From positions 1 to 5,561 of the forward strand of contig PIVW01000396.1 in the NCBI GenBank assembly GCA_003353825.1: a stretch of DNA of 5,561 nucleotides, in the 5' to 3' direction. The stretch comes from Chloroflexota bacterium. Its GTDB lineage: Bacteria > Chloroflexota > Anaerolineae > J102. How positions within the stretch are numbered: the first letter of the stretch is position 1; every line of letters begins with the position of its first letter. A model generated the notes under the pieces. That model had not been told where the DNA came from. It saw nothing but the letters and a program-made list of their open reading frames with translations, and did no database searches. This document shows, in pieces, positions 1-5,457 of this stretch. Both the position numbers and the translations under genes were made by a program.

Positions 1-385
1 CCTCAAGGTAGAACCACTCCAAACGATATGAGCCATCGCCATGCACATCGACCCATTCCCCTAACACGTAGATGTTCTGCCTGCCCGTGCGAAGGCGTCG
101 CATCACCCCTTTCTTAACCAGACCGCTGAGATGACGGGAGACATTGTCGGGATCAACGCCGGTGGCCGTGGCAATGGCCTCACGACCCAGAGAACAGGTG
201 AGAAGGCGGTGTTGCCGATATTGGTTGTGCAAACCCATGTAGTGGCTCTCACCGCTGCGCCAGATGTGGCGTCTCAGCACCAGATAGGTGGCGAATTCGG
301 AAGAGCCGAGGAAGATGAGGAAGCGTTTGTCTTCCAGTAGTTTGAAATCCAGGAGGATGAACTGGCGATTGAAGTGGCTGGTCAT
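1..385 (-). CDS. Winged-helix DNA-binding protein, possible plasmid replication initiator (3' end cut off by the window edge)
   Basis: This reading frame starts at ATG 385-383 and runs open through the left edge, giving the first 128 residues. Residues 66-112 look like a winged helix-turn-helix: a helical stretch (LGREAIATATGV), a recognition-helix-like segment (DPDNVSRHLSGLVKKGV) and a wing with basic residues (RRLRTGRQNIYVLG). Residues 8-45 are hydrophobic and helical (FILLDFKLLEDKRFLIFLG). Its ATG overlaps the stop of the upstream gene as ATGA, so translation is probably coupled; GAGG lies four bases before the start and AGAGAGG a little further up. As third gene of a parA operon, a replication initiator or plasmid regulator is the natural guess, because many initiators begin with a winged helix. 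This is inferred from position and fold only, and an ordinary transcriptional regulator is possible. The coding call is firm and the function is tentative. Confidence 0.75.
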   Translation of the reverse strand, partial: MTSHFNRQFILLDFKLLEDKRFLIFLGSSEFATYLVLRRHIWRSGESHYMGLHNQYRQHRLLTCSLGREAIATATGVDPDNVSRHLSGLVKKGVMRRLRTGRQNIYVLGEWVDVHGDGSYRLEWFYLE

Positions 386-939
386 GTCGCCTCTGCCTCT
401 CTGGTCGCTGAATCGTACGGACGTTCGTCCGAACGATCATACGTACGGCCGCTTGAGCGTCCGCCTGAGCGAGCGACTACCTTACGTCGACTAGATACCC
501 GTTTCTGAAACGCTTTAGTCTGCTTGTGCAAGTAGTCATCGATGGCTTCCCTCACCAGATCGGACAGGGTGATACCGGAACGGGCATCAGTATCCTCAAG
601 AAGATTGAGGAGTTTATGCAGTTTGCGCAAGCGGGTAATCTGATCCGCCCAGAACTGGAAAGCATAGCGTTCGGGCTGACGTTTCTTGGGAACGGTCGGC
701 AGTGAGTACAGGGGATCGGACGTGCTTGGGGATAACCGCTCGTTCGACTGTTCGTGCGTACGGACGGCTTGCTGTGTGTCGTCCTCCATCTTTTTGGTAT
801 TGACACCGATCGGTTGAGGGGTAGGGGATGGATTGGGAAACAAGGCGTTGACGCCCTGGCCAGTCGAGGCTTTCAAGCTCTGTACCAATGGACCTTGGTC
901 GTAGACAGGACGTTGCTGTTTAGCCATATAGGATTTCAT
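382..939 (-). CDS. Ribbon-helix-helix DNA-binding protein, probable ParB-like partner of ParA
   Basis: A 185-residue protein with three visible parts. Residues 1-88 are a polar, proline- and glutamine-rich tail that is probably disordered. Residues 89-140 fit a ribbon-helix-helix fold: a short strand (ERYAFQF), a long basic helix (WADQITRLRKLHKLLNLLE), then SGITLSDLVREAIDDYLHK, whose pattern is typical of the second RHH helix. Residues 141-185 are rich in Arg and Ser, with a loose internal repeat (RTYDRS, ERPYDS). Its start lies inside the end of parA (20-base overlap) and its stop overlaps the next ATG, so it sits between two co-translated genes. Small RHH proteins downstream of a ParA ATPase commonly bind the centromere and repress the operon; that role is inferred here. 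There is no good ribosome binding site. A second in-frame ATG (residue 5, base 927) is an alternative start. A general RHH repressor unrelated to partition cannot be excluded. Confidence 0.8.
   Translation of the reverse strand: MKSYMAKQQRPVYDQGPLVQSLKASTGQGVNALFPNPSPTPQPIGVNTKKMEDDTQQAVRTHEQSNERLSPSTSDPLYSLPTVPKKRQPERYAFQFWADQITRLRKLHKLLNLLEDTDARSGITLSDLVREAIDDYLHKQTKAFQKRVSSRRKVVARSGGRSSGRTYDRSDERPYDSATREAEAT
414..766. repeat. CGTACG-rich repeated blocks inside the ribbon-helix-helix gene
   Basis: The palindrome CGTACG occurs at 414-419, 442-447 and 757-762, and the 10-mer CGTACGGACG is present at both 414-423 and 757-766. Between the first two copies lies a further dyad, CGTTCG (422-427) and CGAACG (430-435), two bases apart. 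Read on the minus strand, the two blocks align at 19 of 27 positions and encode the related peptides GRTYDRSDER and VRTHEQSNER. They may simply be low-complexity coding sequence, or they may serve as binding sites within the operon. The copies are seen directly; any function is a guess. Confidence 0.5.
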
Positions 940-1861
940 CTACCACGGACATATACGCTTTCGCCCCTTCATGCTGAGGCTGTGACAACACCAGCGGCGC
1001 ATTCATCCCCGGCGATTCCGTGAAGCGCACCGAGTTGGTGATGTATGAATTGAACATGTGGATGCCGGTGGAGTGGCTGGCCTGACGCAAAGCCTCAAAT
1101 ATTTCTTGGCTGTTCAGCGTGCGGCGATCATATTTAGTGGCGAGAAGGCCTAGGTATGAAAGGTTGGGGTTGGTGACAGAGCGGATGCGGGACACTGTCT
1201 TCGCCAGCATATCCAGGCCTCGTAGCGCCAGATATTCCATCGACATGGGAATGAGCAGTTCTCTGGCCGCGGTGAGGGCGTTGATCGTGAGCATGCCCAG
1301 GCTAGGCGGGCAGTCGAGTAGAATGAAATCGAACTTCGATTCGATCTCATTCAGGTTGCGTTTGAGCACTTGCTCGGCGGCCAGTAATTGTTTCAGTTCC
1401 ACCTCAGCTCCCGCCAGATCGATGTTGGAGGGTGCCAGCTTGAAGCCATGGCTCGTGGACATGATGATGTCGGCGAAGCTGAGATCGTCATCCATAAGGA
1501 CGTTGTAGATGGTTTTGTTCAGGCTGTCGGCAGCGATGCCCAAGCTGACGGCGCAGCCCCCTTGTGGATCAAGGTCGAGCACCAGTACCCTCTGTTTTCG
1601 TTGTGCAAGGGCTGCAGCAAGATTGAGGGTTGAGGTTGTCTTTGCCACACCCCCTTTTTGATTGGCGATGGCGATAATACGCGTGCCCACTGTGACGAGG
1701 GAGACACCGTTGGTAATGGCTTGGCGGGGGATGCGGTATTCTCGGCCAATGCGGGAGGCGGGCAGCTTATCGCTCTTGATCCAGCGGATGATAGTATTGG
1801 CGTGGACGTTGAGTAGGTGGGCTGCTTGTTCGGTGGTTAGATATTCGTTGTCATTAGGCAT
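920..1861 (-). CDS. parA: ParA-family partition ATPase with N-terminal excisionase/MerR-type helix-turn-helix
   Basis: A 313-residue ATPase of the ParA/MinD class, which separates plasmid or chromosome copies by ATP-dependent cycling on the nucleoid. The deviant Walker A motif KGGVAKTT is at residues 69-76, with signature Lys69 and catalytic Lys74. DLDPQGG follows at 96-102, and the Walker B-type segment FILLDCPPSLG at 179-189 contains Asp183. Residues 6-50 form a separate DNA-binding domain: YLTTEQAAHLLNVHANTIIRWIKSDKLP followed by a wing (ASRIGREYRIP), the excisionase/MerR-like pattern. ParA proteins with an N-terminal DNA-binding domain typically repress their own operon, which suits the inverted repeat just upstream of the start. 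The ATG at 1861 begins just before the HTH, so it is the sensible start, although no clear Shine-Dalgarno is seen. The gene leads a three-gene operon. The family call is secure; plasmid partition rather than another ParA role is inferred from context. Confidence 0.95.
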   Translation of the reverse strand: MPNDNEYLTTEQAAHLLNVHANTIIRWIKSDKLPASRIGREYRIPRQAITNGVSLVTVGTRIIAIANQKGGVAKTTSTLNLAAALAQRKQRVLVLDLDPQGGCAVSLGIAADSLNKTIYNVLMDDDLSFADIIMSTSHGFKLAPSNIDLAGAEVELKQLLAAEQVLKRNLNEIESKFDFILLDCPPSLGMLTINALTAARELLIPMSMEYLALRGLDMLAKTVSRIRSVTNPNLSYLGLLATKYDRRTLNSQEIFEALRQASHSTGIHMFNSYITNSVRFTESPGMNAPLVLSQPQHEGAKAYMSVVDEILYG

Positions 1862-1870
1862 ATCTGATGG

Positions 1871-1944
1871 TTGTGGTTGATATTAGTTGCTATGGGACTT
1901 GATGGTCATCATAAGCAACTATGGGGTTATGTTATCAACCACAA
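1871..1944. repeat. Nested inverted repeat upstream of parA, likely operator or centromere
   Basis: TTGTGGTTGATA (1871-1882) is perfectly complementary to TATCAACCACAA (1933-1944). Inside it, TAGTTGC (1884-1890) pairs with GCAACTA (1915-1921), and TATG (1891-1894) pairs with CATA (1910-1913) after one bulged base. The outer arm lies about ten bases upstream of the parA start, and a candidate parA promoter falls within the dyad. This is the layout expected of an autoregulatory operator bound by ParA's N-terminal domain or by the ribbon-helix-helix protein, and it could double as a partition site. A structured leader RNA is another reading. There is no T-tract of the kind a terminator would need. 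Confidence 0.65.
1880..1909 (-). promoter_or_regulatory. Candidate parA operon promoter
   Basis: On the minus strand, ATGACC (1909-1904) and TAATAT (1885-1880) match the -35 and -10 consensus at four of six positions each, with an 18-base spacer. Transcription would begin about 11 bases before the parA ATG. The hexamers are weak, and the main support is their position inside the inverted repeat. A TTGATA/TATGAT pair (1938-1933 and 1913-1908) with a 19-base spacer is an alternative. Confidence 0.3.
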
Positions 1945-1953
1945 AATGGGAAA

Positions 1954-2014
1954 ACAAGCACCAAAAACATAAGGCTCTTCAGGATCTCAGGGGGTTGACA
2001 AGCACCAAACATAA
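1954..2014. repeat. Direct repeat pair ACAAGCACCAAA(AA)CATAA
   Basis: ACAAGCACCAAAAACATAA (1954-1972) recurs as ACAAGCACCAAACATAA (1998-2014), differing only by two A residues in the run, with start points 44 bases apart. The pair sits between the parA inverted repeat and the rightward promoter. Two copies are too few to call an iteron array, but short direct repeats next to parA are typical binding sites for ribbon-helix-helix centromere proteins or initiators. That role is inferred. Confidence 0.55.
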
Positions 2015-2024
2015 TTCGTTCCGA

Positions 2025-2052
2025 TTGACAGTAGTGTCTAGGTCGCTATTCT
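2025..2052 (+). promoter_or_regulatory. Candidate promoter for the rightward gene cluster
   Basis: A perfect -35 hexamer TTGACA (2025-2030) is followed after 16 bases by TATTCT (2047-2052), four of six to the -10 consensus. Initiation would fall near 2059, just before the first possible start codon (TTG 2066) of the broken gene. Another TTGACA at 1995-2000, exactly 30 bases upstream, has no good -10 partner and overlaps the second direct repeat. Confidence 0.45.
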
Positions 2053-2065
2053 GCGCTGTCTTTCC

Positions 2066-2469
2066 TTGCGATACGAACAACGCCACCAACAATTGGACAT
2101 GCTACTGAAAGAGCCGAGCAGTGTCAATTACACCAGCGATCTCGAAATCAACGCCGAAATCCTGGCTGATATCAGCGAGTACGCAAAGGAAAACCTCTTT
2201 GTTGTCCCAGAAGAGAGAAGATCATGTCGTCATTTTCGTGCTGGGGCTTGAAGAAGGCAAGATTATATCCGTTTCTCACGATGTTTTCACTGCCGCATTT
2301 TCGACATTTGTAGACGATAGTTTTGGTAATCATGACCGTAGTATAAACCGCCCATCACTTACCATCTAACCACTACCCAGAACCCTATTCCTTTCTGGCC
2401 CATGCTGGAAATGCCCGTTCGGGTCTTCGCGTTGTTCATATTGTCCACGATGGCAGGTTGGTGAAATGA
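2066..2469 (+). pseudogene. Small hypothetical gene interrupted by two +1 frameshifts
   Basis: Coding-like sequence runs through all three frames in turn. The first part (TTG 2066 or ATG 2099 to about 2215) reads LEINAEILADISEYAKENLF and on to VVPEE. Skipping A2216 joins it to the next frame as EDHVVIFVLGLEEGKIISVS and VFTAAFSTFVDDSF. Near 2346, in a run of three A, skipping one more base joins the third frame (2347-2469), which ends HYPEPYSFLAHAGNARSGL and VVHIVHDGRLVK. That last part has no plausible start codon of its own, yet its TGA (2467-2469) overlaps the next gene's ATG as ATGA, which supports it as a true gene end. The repaired product would be about 122 residues from ATG 2099 or 133 from TTG 2066. 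I do not recognise a family. It may be a real pseudogene, an artefact of two single-base assembly errors, or less likely a programmed frameshift. Confidence 0.6.
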
Positions 2470-2864
2470 TATACTGCCGTATGTGGAAAAACACATGGAC
2501 AGAAAGTTCCGTGCCAGCGGAACCCACCATCAGCGCTGTACTTCAGCGGATCATCGCTGATCTGTCCCCTGCTTTGCGGGCGCAGCTAGCTAAGCTGCTG
2601 GCGGAGCCTGCCATTGGTTCCGAGTTGGAATTGCCAGAAGCGTTCGAAATACCCTGGGGTGTGCCAATCGCCTTCCTTGATGAGTGCTTCCCGTACATCG
2701 ACATCACGAATGACGATTTGCAGGAATTCAATCCACATTACGCAGACTTGAGCGATTCAGATCTCGAATTGATCGGGCGTATGGTTCGACTGCATTGGCT
2801 GTACGATTGGCTGTGGCCGGAAATTTGCTCCGCCATCGACAACAACAGTTGGCCCGCCACCTGA
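2466..2864 (+). CDS. Hypothetical acidic 132-residue protein
   Basis: No family is recognised. The product is strongly acidic (about 24 Asp/Glu against 7 Lys/Arg), with a helical N-terminal part (AVLQRIIADLSPALRAQLAKLLAE, residues 24-47), a central Pro/Phe-rich part containing IPWGVPIAFLDECFPYIDI, and a Trp-rich C-terminus (LHWLYDWLWPEI). It has no signal peptide or membrane segment. The start at 2466 is favoured because it forms an ATGA overlap with the upstream frameshifted gene and has AGG eight bases before it; ATG 2481 is an alternative. It lies 65 bases before the coupling ATPase on the same strand, so it could be an accessory factor of DNA transfer or an unrelated passenger. Size and acidity would also fit an antitoxin-like or DNA-mimic protein, but nothing specific supports that. 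Confidence 0.65.
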   Translation: MIYCRMWKNTWTESSVPAEPTISAVLQRIIADLSPALRAQLAKLLAEPAIGSELELPEAFEIPWGVPIAFLDECFPYIDITNDDLQEFNPHYADLSDSDLELIGRMVRLHWLYDWLWPEICSAIDNNSWPAT

Positions 2865-2914
2865 ACTTCACCGGTGTTTCGGCGTAAATTCGGGTCATCA
2901 CATGAGAATATGAC

Positions 2915-2923
2915 TGCTATACT
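2915..2923 (+). promoter_or_regulatory. Extended -10 promoter at the coupling-ATPase start, implying a leaderless message
   Basis: TGCTATACT is a TGn extended -10 element with hexamer TATACT (five of six to consensus) at 2918-2923. Only six bases separate it from the GTG at 2930, so transcription would begin at or very near the start codon. There is no Shine-Dalgarno upstream of this GTG and no good -35. This is pattern evidence only. Confidence 0.4.
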
Positions 2924-2929
2924 CCTTCT

Positions 2930-5089
2930 GTGTCTGCCGCTCACGCCCTCTTCAAACTGCAAACCGGACGAGATAATCAGGCCACGTCGGAAGCAGCCGC
3001 TGAGCTGTTCTCTACCCTTCCCAAGCTACAAAACCAATGGTGGCGCAGATGGCGGGGAACGCGCGAATCTTTGAGCTTTGAAATCGCATCCGTTGATCAG
3101 TCGACCGCCTTCTACATGCGTACGCCCGTTCGTACGTACGCCTATCTGCAAAGCGTTCTAACAGCCACTTATCCGGAGATACTTATAACTGAAGCCGATC
3201 AAGATCCGCTTGCCAGCGTTGTCGATGGCGTTAACGATCAGGATGCTTCACCTGTGCTTGTCTATGTCACATTACGCCATGATCGTCGTCTTTCACTCAA
3301 GACCTTTCATGATTTTCAGAAAAACGATCCGTTGGCGCTGATTTTGTCGGCGCTGTCGAAAGCGGAACCACGAGAGATGATTCTCTTGCAGATGCTAGCC
3401 GAGAGGGAGAACCGGGGCTGGGTTAAACACCTGATAGAGGGATTTAGTGAGCAATTCTTTCCGTGGAAATCGAGTTTGTTGTCCTCTGAAAATTCTCAGG
3501 CGAAACGCCGGGAGGATTGTGCTTTGCTGCGCGTGCGAATGCGTCTGGCTATTTCTACGCCATCAAAGCGGCGAAACAGGTTTTGGCTCGACACCCTTCA
3601 GGACGCATTTCAGACCTTCAGTTTACCGCATGGTAATGAATTGGTGATGCGGCCTAGGCGGCTGTTACAGCCACAGCTATTGCGAGCAATGAAGAACCGT
3701 TTCCCTACCCTAACGCCAGCTTTGTCGTTGTCGGCGGAGGAGGCAGCAACGTTGTACCACCTACCGGGCGAAGGGCTAGTAACGGTGAATGGCATCTCCT
3801 GGGGCAAGCAACTGGTTGGAGAACCGCCCGAAAACCTGCCGATTGTGACCGAGAACGGCGATGTCTGCCCTCTGGGTAAGGTGATGTTCAAGAATCGTGA
3901 AGTGACGTATGGAATCAGGAAGGTTGACCGGAGACGCCATACCTATATCATTGGCAAAACGGGCACGGGCAAGTCAACCCTTTTTGCAAATATGGCGATC
4001 CATGACATCAACCATGACGAAGGGCTCTGTGTAATCGATCCACACGGTGATCTGGTGGAGACTCTGTTGGATTACATTCCCCCCCATCGCACCAATGATG
4101 TGATCTACATCGATCCCAGTGACTCCGACCGAGTGGTGAAGATCAATCCTTTTCAGAGCAAGAATGTGACACACCGGGAGTTGGTGGCATCTGGCATTCT
4201 CTCCATCTTCCATAAGCTGTACGGGCACTCTTGGGGGCCACGGTTGGAGTATATTCTACGAAACGCCTTGCTGAGCTTGCTTCCCCTCCCCTCGCCCAGG
4301 CTTTCAGATATCATTCGCATTCTCACTAACCCGGGATTTAGACAGCGGGTATTGAGTAGGTTGGAAGATCGGGTGTTGCGAGATTTCTGGGTGAAGGAGT
4401 TCGAGGCCATGCCCGACCGTTTGCGTGCAGAAGCCATTGCGCCGATCCTCAACAAGGTGGGACAGTTTGTGTCTTCCCCATTAATTCGAGATGTGGTCGA
4501 TGTGCAACACAGTTCTATTGATCTGGCCGAAGCCATGAACAGCGGCAAGATCGTGCTGGCGAATCTGTCGCAGGGTAAGTTGGGTGAGGATAATGGCGCA
4601 TTGCTGGGAGCTCTATTGATCACACAGATCCAGTTAGCGGCGATGGCACGCGTGCATCAGCCGGAGCATCAGCGACGTGACTTCTATTTGTATGTTGATG
4701 AGTTTCAGAATTTTGCCACTGATTCCTTCGTCAAGGTGCTTTCAGAAGCCCGAAAGTATCACCTGAATGTGACGCTAGCGAATCAGTACGTTGCGCAGAT
4801 GCCGGAGGCAGTGCAGAAGGCGATCTTTGGTAATAGCGGGACGTTAGTGAGCTTTGTTGTCGGGGCGGAGGATGCTGGGGTGTTAGCGAAAGAGTTCGGG
4901 CAGAAGTTTTCGCCGGTGGACTTGACCGAATTAGGTCGGTATCAGATTGTCACTAGATTGATGGTGAATGCAATCAGTGGCAGGCCTTTCCCGTCACATA
5001 CCATTGAACACAAAGCAAGCAGGACAGGGATGGGCTCTCCAAAAGTCGTGCGTGTCAGTCAGGAAAGGTGGGCAAAGAAAAGAGCATGA
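2930..5089 (+). CDS. VirD4/TraG-like type IV secretion coupling ATPase
   Basis: A 719-residue hexameric-type ATPase of the coupling-protein class, which brings relaxase-bound DNA to a type IV secretion channel and drives its export. Walker A is GKTGTGKST at residues 342-350. VIDPHGDLV follows at 368-376, and the Walker B segment YLYVDEFQNFA has Asp590 and Glu591. SEARKYHLNV and the sensor-like ANQY (Gln619) follow. The C-terminus (FSPVDLTELGRYQIVTRLM, then an SR...VVRVSQERWA tail) looks complete for the family. The N-terminal 300 residues resemble the non-ATPase domain of this subgroup, with LSFEIASVDQSTAFYMRTP at 48-66. No N-terminal membrane helix is visible, unlike classical VirD4. GTG 2930 is the first start after an in-frame TGA (2903-2905). 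An upstream ATG (2910) is in another frame. No relaxase or channel genes lie in the window, so the exact role in transfer is inferred. A HerA-like DNA translocase role is less likely. Confidence 0.93.
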   Translation: MSAAHALFKLQTGRDNQATSEAAAELFSTLPKLQNQWWRRWRGTRESLSFEIASVDQSTAFYMRTPVRTYAYLQSVLTATYPEILITEADQDPLASVVDGVNDQDASPVLVYVTLRHDRRLSLKTFHDFQKNDPLALILSALSKAEPREMILLQMLAERENRGWVKHLIEGFSEQFFPWKSSLLSSENSQAKRREDCALLRVRMRLAISTPSKRRNRFWLDTLQDAFQTFSLPHGNELVMRPRRLLQPQLLRAMKNRFPTLTPALSLSAEEAATLYHLPGEGLVTVNGISWGKQLVGEPPENLPIVTENGDVCPLGKVMFKNREVTYGIRKVDRRRHTYIIGKTGTGKSTLFANMAIHDINHDEGLCVIDPHGDLVETLLDYIPPHRTNDVIYIDPSDSDRVVKINPFQSKNVTHRELVASGILSIFHKLYGHSWGPRLEYILRNALLSLLPLPSPRLSDIIRILTNPGFRQRVLSRLEDRVLRDFWVKEFEAMPDRLRAEAIAPILNKVGQFVSSPLIRDVVDVQHSSIDLAEAMNSGKIVLANLSQGKLGEDNGALLGALLITQIQLAAMARVHQPEHQRRDFYLYVDEFQNFATDSFVKVLSEARKYHLNVTLANQYVAQMPEAVQKAIFGNSGTLVSFVVGAEDAGVLAKEFGQKFSPVDLTELGRYQIVTRLMVNAISGRPFPSHTIEHKASRTGMGSPKVVRVSQERWAKKRA
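3119..3140. repeat. CGTACG cluster within the coupling-ATPase gene
   Basis: Three copies of CGTACG (3119-3124, 3131-3136, 3135-3140) and one CGTTCG (3127-3132) are packed into 22 bases, matching the words in the ribbon-helix-helix gene. They encode RTPVRTYA at a point where the protein otherwise follows the family pattern, so they do not look like an insertion. Confidence 0.45.
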
Positions 5090-5268
5090 GACTCAGGTGC
5101 AATGCTATGGGTCTTCGAAATCAGTAATTGAATCGCGATGTTTCGACACAAAAATTGTCGCATTCCTGAATCTTACCCTCAGTTTGCGCAATAGTATCAG
5201 AATCCTTACAATCACGGAGTGATGAGATGCCGGTTTCAATATGTGGCAGCCATCAGCCCTATCTTTTC
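5090..5268. other. Non-coding spacer downstream of the coupling ATPase
   Basis: No convincing gene or strong terminator is seen. A weak stem, CGACA (5144-5148) with TGTCG (5156-5160), lacks a T-tract. ATG 5227 has a good Shine-Dalgarno (GGAG at 5216-5219, seven bases away) but opens only a 29-codon frame ending at 5316, inside the MITE; before the insertion it would have been 21 codons. If translated it would be a leader-like peptide. Confidence 0.4.
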
Positions 5269-5309
5269 CTGAAAACTCTGGAAAAGTCTAAAACGGCTGT
5301 TCGCACTCC

Positions 5310-5330
5310 TATATAACCAATGGTTATATA
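5310..5330. repeat. Perfect palindrome inside the MITE (10-base arms, 1-base centre)
   Basis: TATATAACCA and TGGTTATATA flank a single A. The site is AT-rich and could be a protein-binding dyad or a cruciform. It contains the stop codon of the small frame opened at 5227. Confidence 0.8.
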
Positions 5331-5345
5331 CAGGGGGTTTTGCTC

Positions 5346-5363
5346 GTTTGCACCTGTGTAAAC
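5346..5363. repeat. Imperfect palindrome inside the MITE (8-base arms)
   Basis: GTTTGCAC and GTGTAAAC are separated by CT, with seven of eight positions pairing. It lies between the two perfect palindromes. Confidence 0.55.
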
Positions 5364-5390
5364 GGGGGTATATTATCAGCCACGCGGATA

Positions 5391-5412
5391 TCCGAGGGTT
5401 TAAACCCTCGGA
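5391..5412. repeat. Perfect 22-base palindrome inside the MITE
   Basis: TCCGAGGGTTT is followed immediately by its reverse complement AAACCCTCGGA. The lack of a loop and of a following T-run argues against a standard terminator; a dimeric-protein site or a cruciform is more likely. Confidence 0.8.
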
Positions 5413-5457
5413 AGTTTATTAGCTCATAAAAGTTTTCCAGAGTTCTCAGATCTTTTC

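Larger units (their letters stand above)
5269..5449. mobile_element. 181-base MITE with 17-base terminal inverted repeats
   Basis: The left end CTGAAAACTCTGGAAAA (5269-5285) is the reverse complement of the right end TTTTCCAGAGTTCTCAG (5433-5449) except at one position. The element is bounded by an exact 8-base duplication, contains no transposase, and is too short to encode one. It is therefore a miniature inverted-repeat element that must be mobilised in trans. Ends beginning CTGA together with an 8-base duplication are compatible with some IS4-family subgroups (IS10 and IS50 ends also begin CTGA), but this parentage is tentative. Inside are two perfect palindromes and one imperfect one, so a transcript could fold extensively. 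The near-identity of the two arms and duplications suggests a recent insertion. Confidence 0.88.
5261..5457. repeat. 8-base target-site duplication flanking the MITE
   Basis: ATCTTTTC occurs at 5261-5268 and again at 5450-5457, each copy directly touching an outer end of the terminal inverted repeats. An exact 8-base match at precisely these positions is the signature of cut-and-paste transposition and fixes the element boundaries to the base. Confidence 0.88.

Noticed and set aside
1119..1508. 129-codon plus-strand reading frame
   Set aside because: It is antisense to parA across the Walker B region and has no recognisable domain.
1871..1944. A second miniature transposon, because of the terminal-like inverted repeats
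   Set aside because: The sequences outside the arms (CTGATGG and AATGGGA) show no target duplication, so an operator or hairpin is the better reading.
1887..2108. 73-codon plus-strand reading frame
   Set aside because: It crosses the inverted and direct repeats and the candidate promoter, and its composition is not protein-like.
2910..3074. ATG-started frame with a lipoprotein-like N-terminus (ILLLCLPLTPSSNC)
   Set aside because: It overlaps the coupling ATPase in another frame, loses protein character after about 20 residues and ends early.
4153..4623. 156-codon minus-strand reading frame
   Set aside because: It lies antisense within the conserved ATPase domain of the coupling protein, and its translation is Ser/Arg-rich with no motif.
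5144..5160. Rho-independent terminator after the coupling ATPase
   Set aside because: The stem has only five pairs, the loop is A-rich and no T-tract follows.
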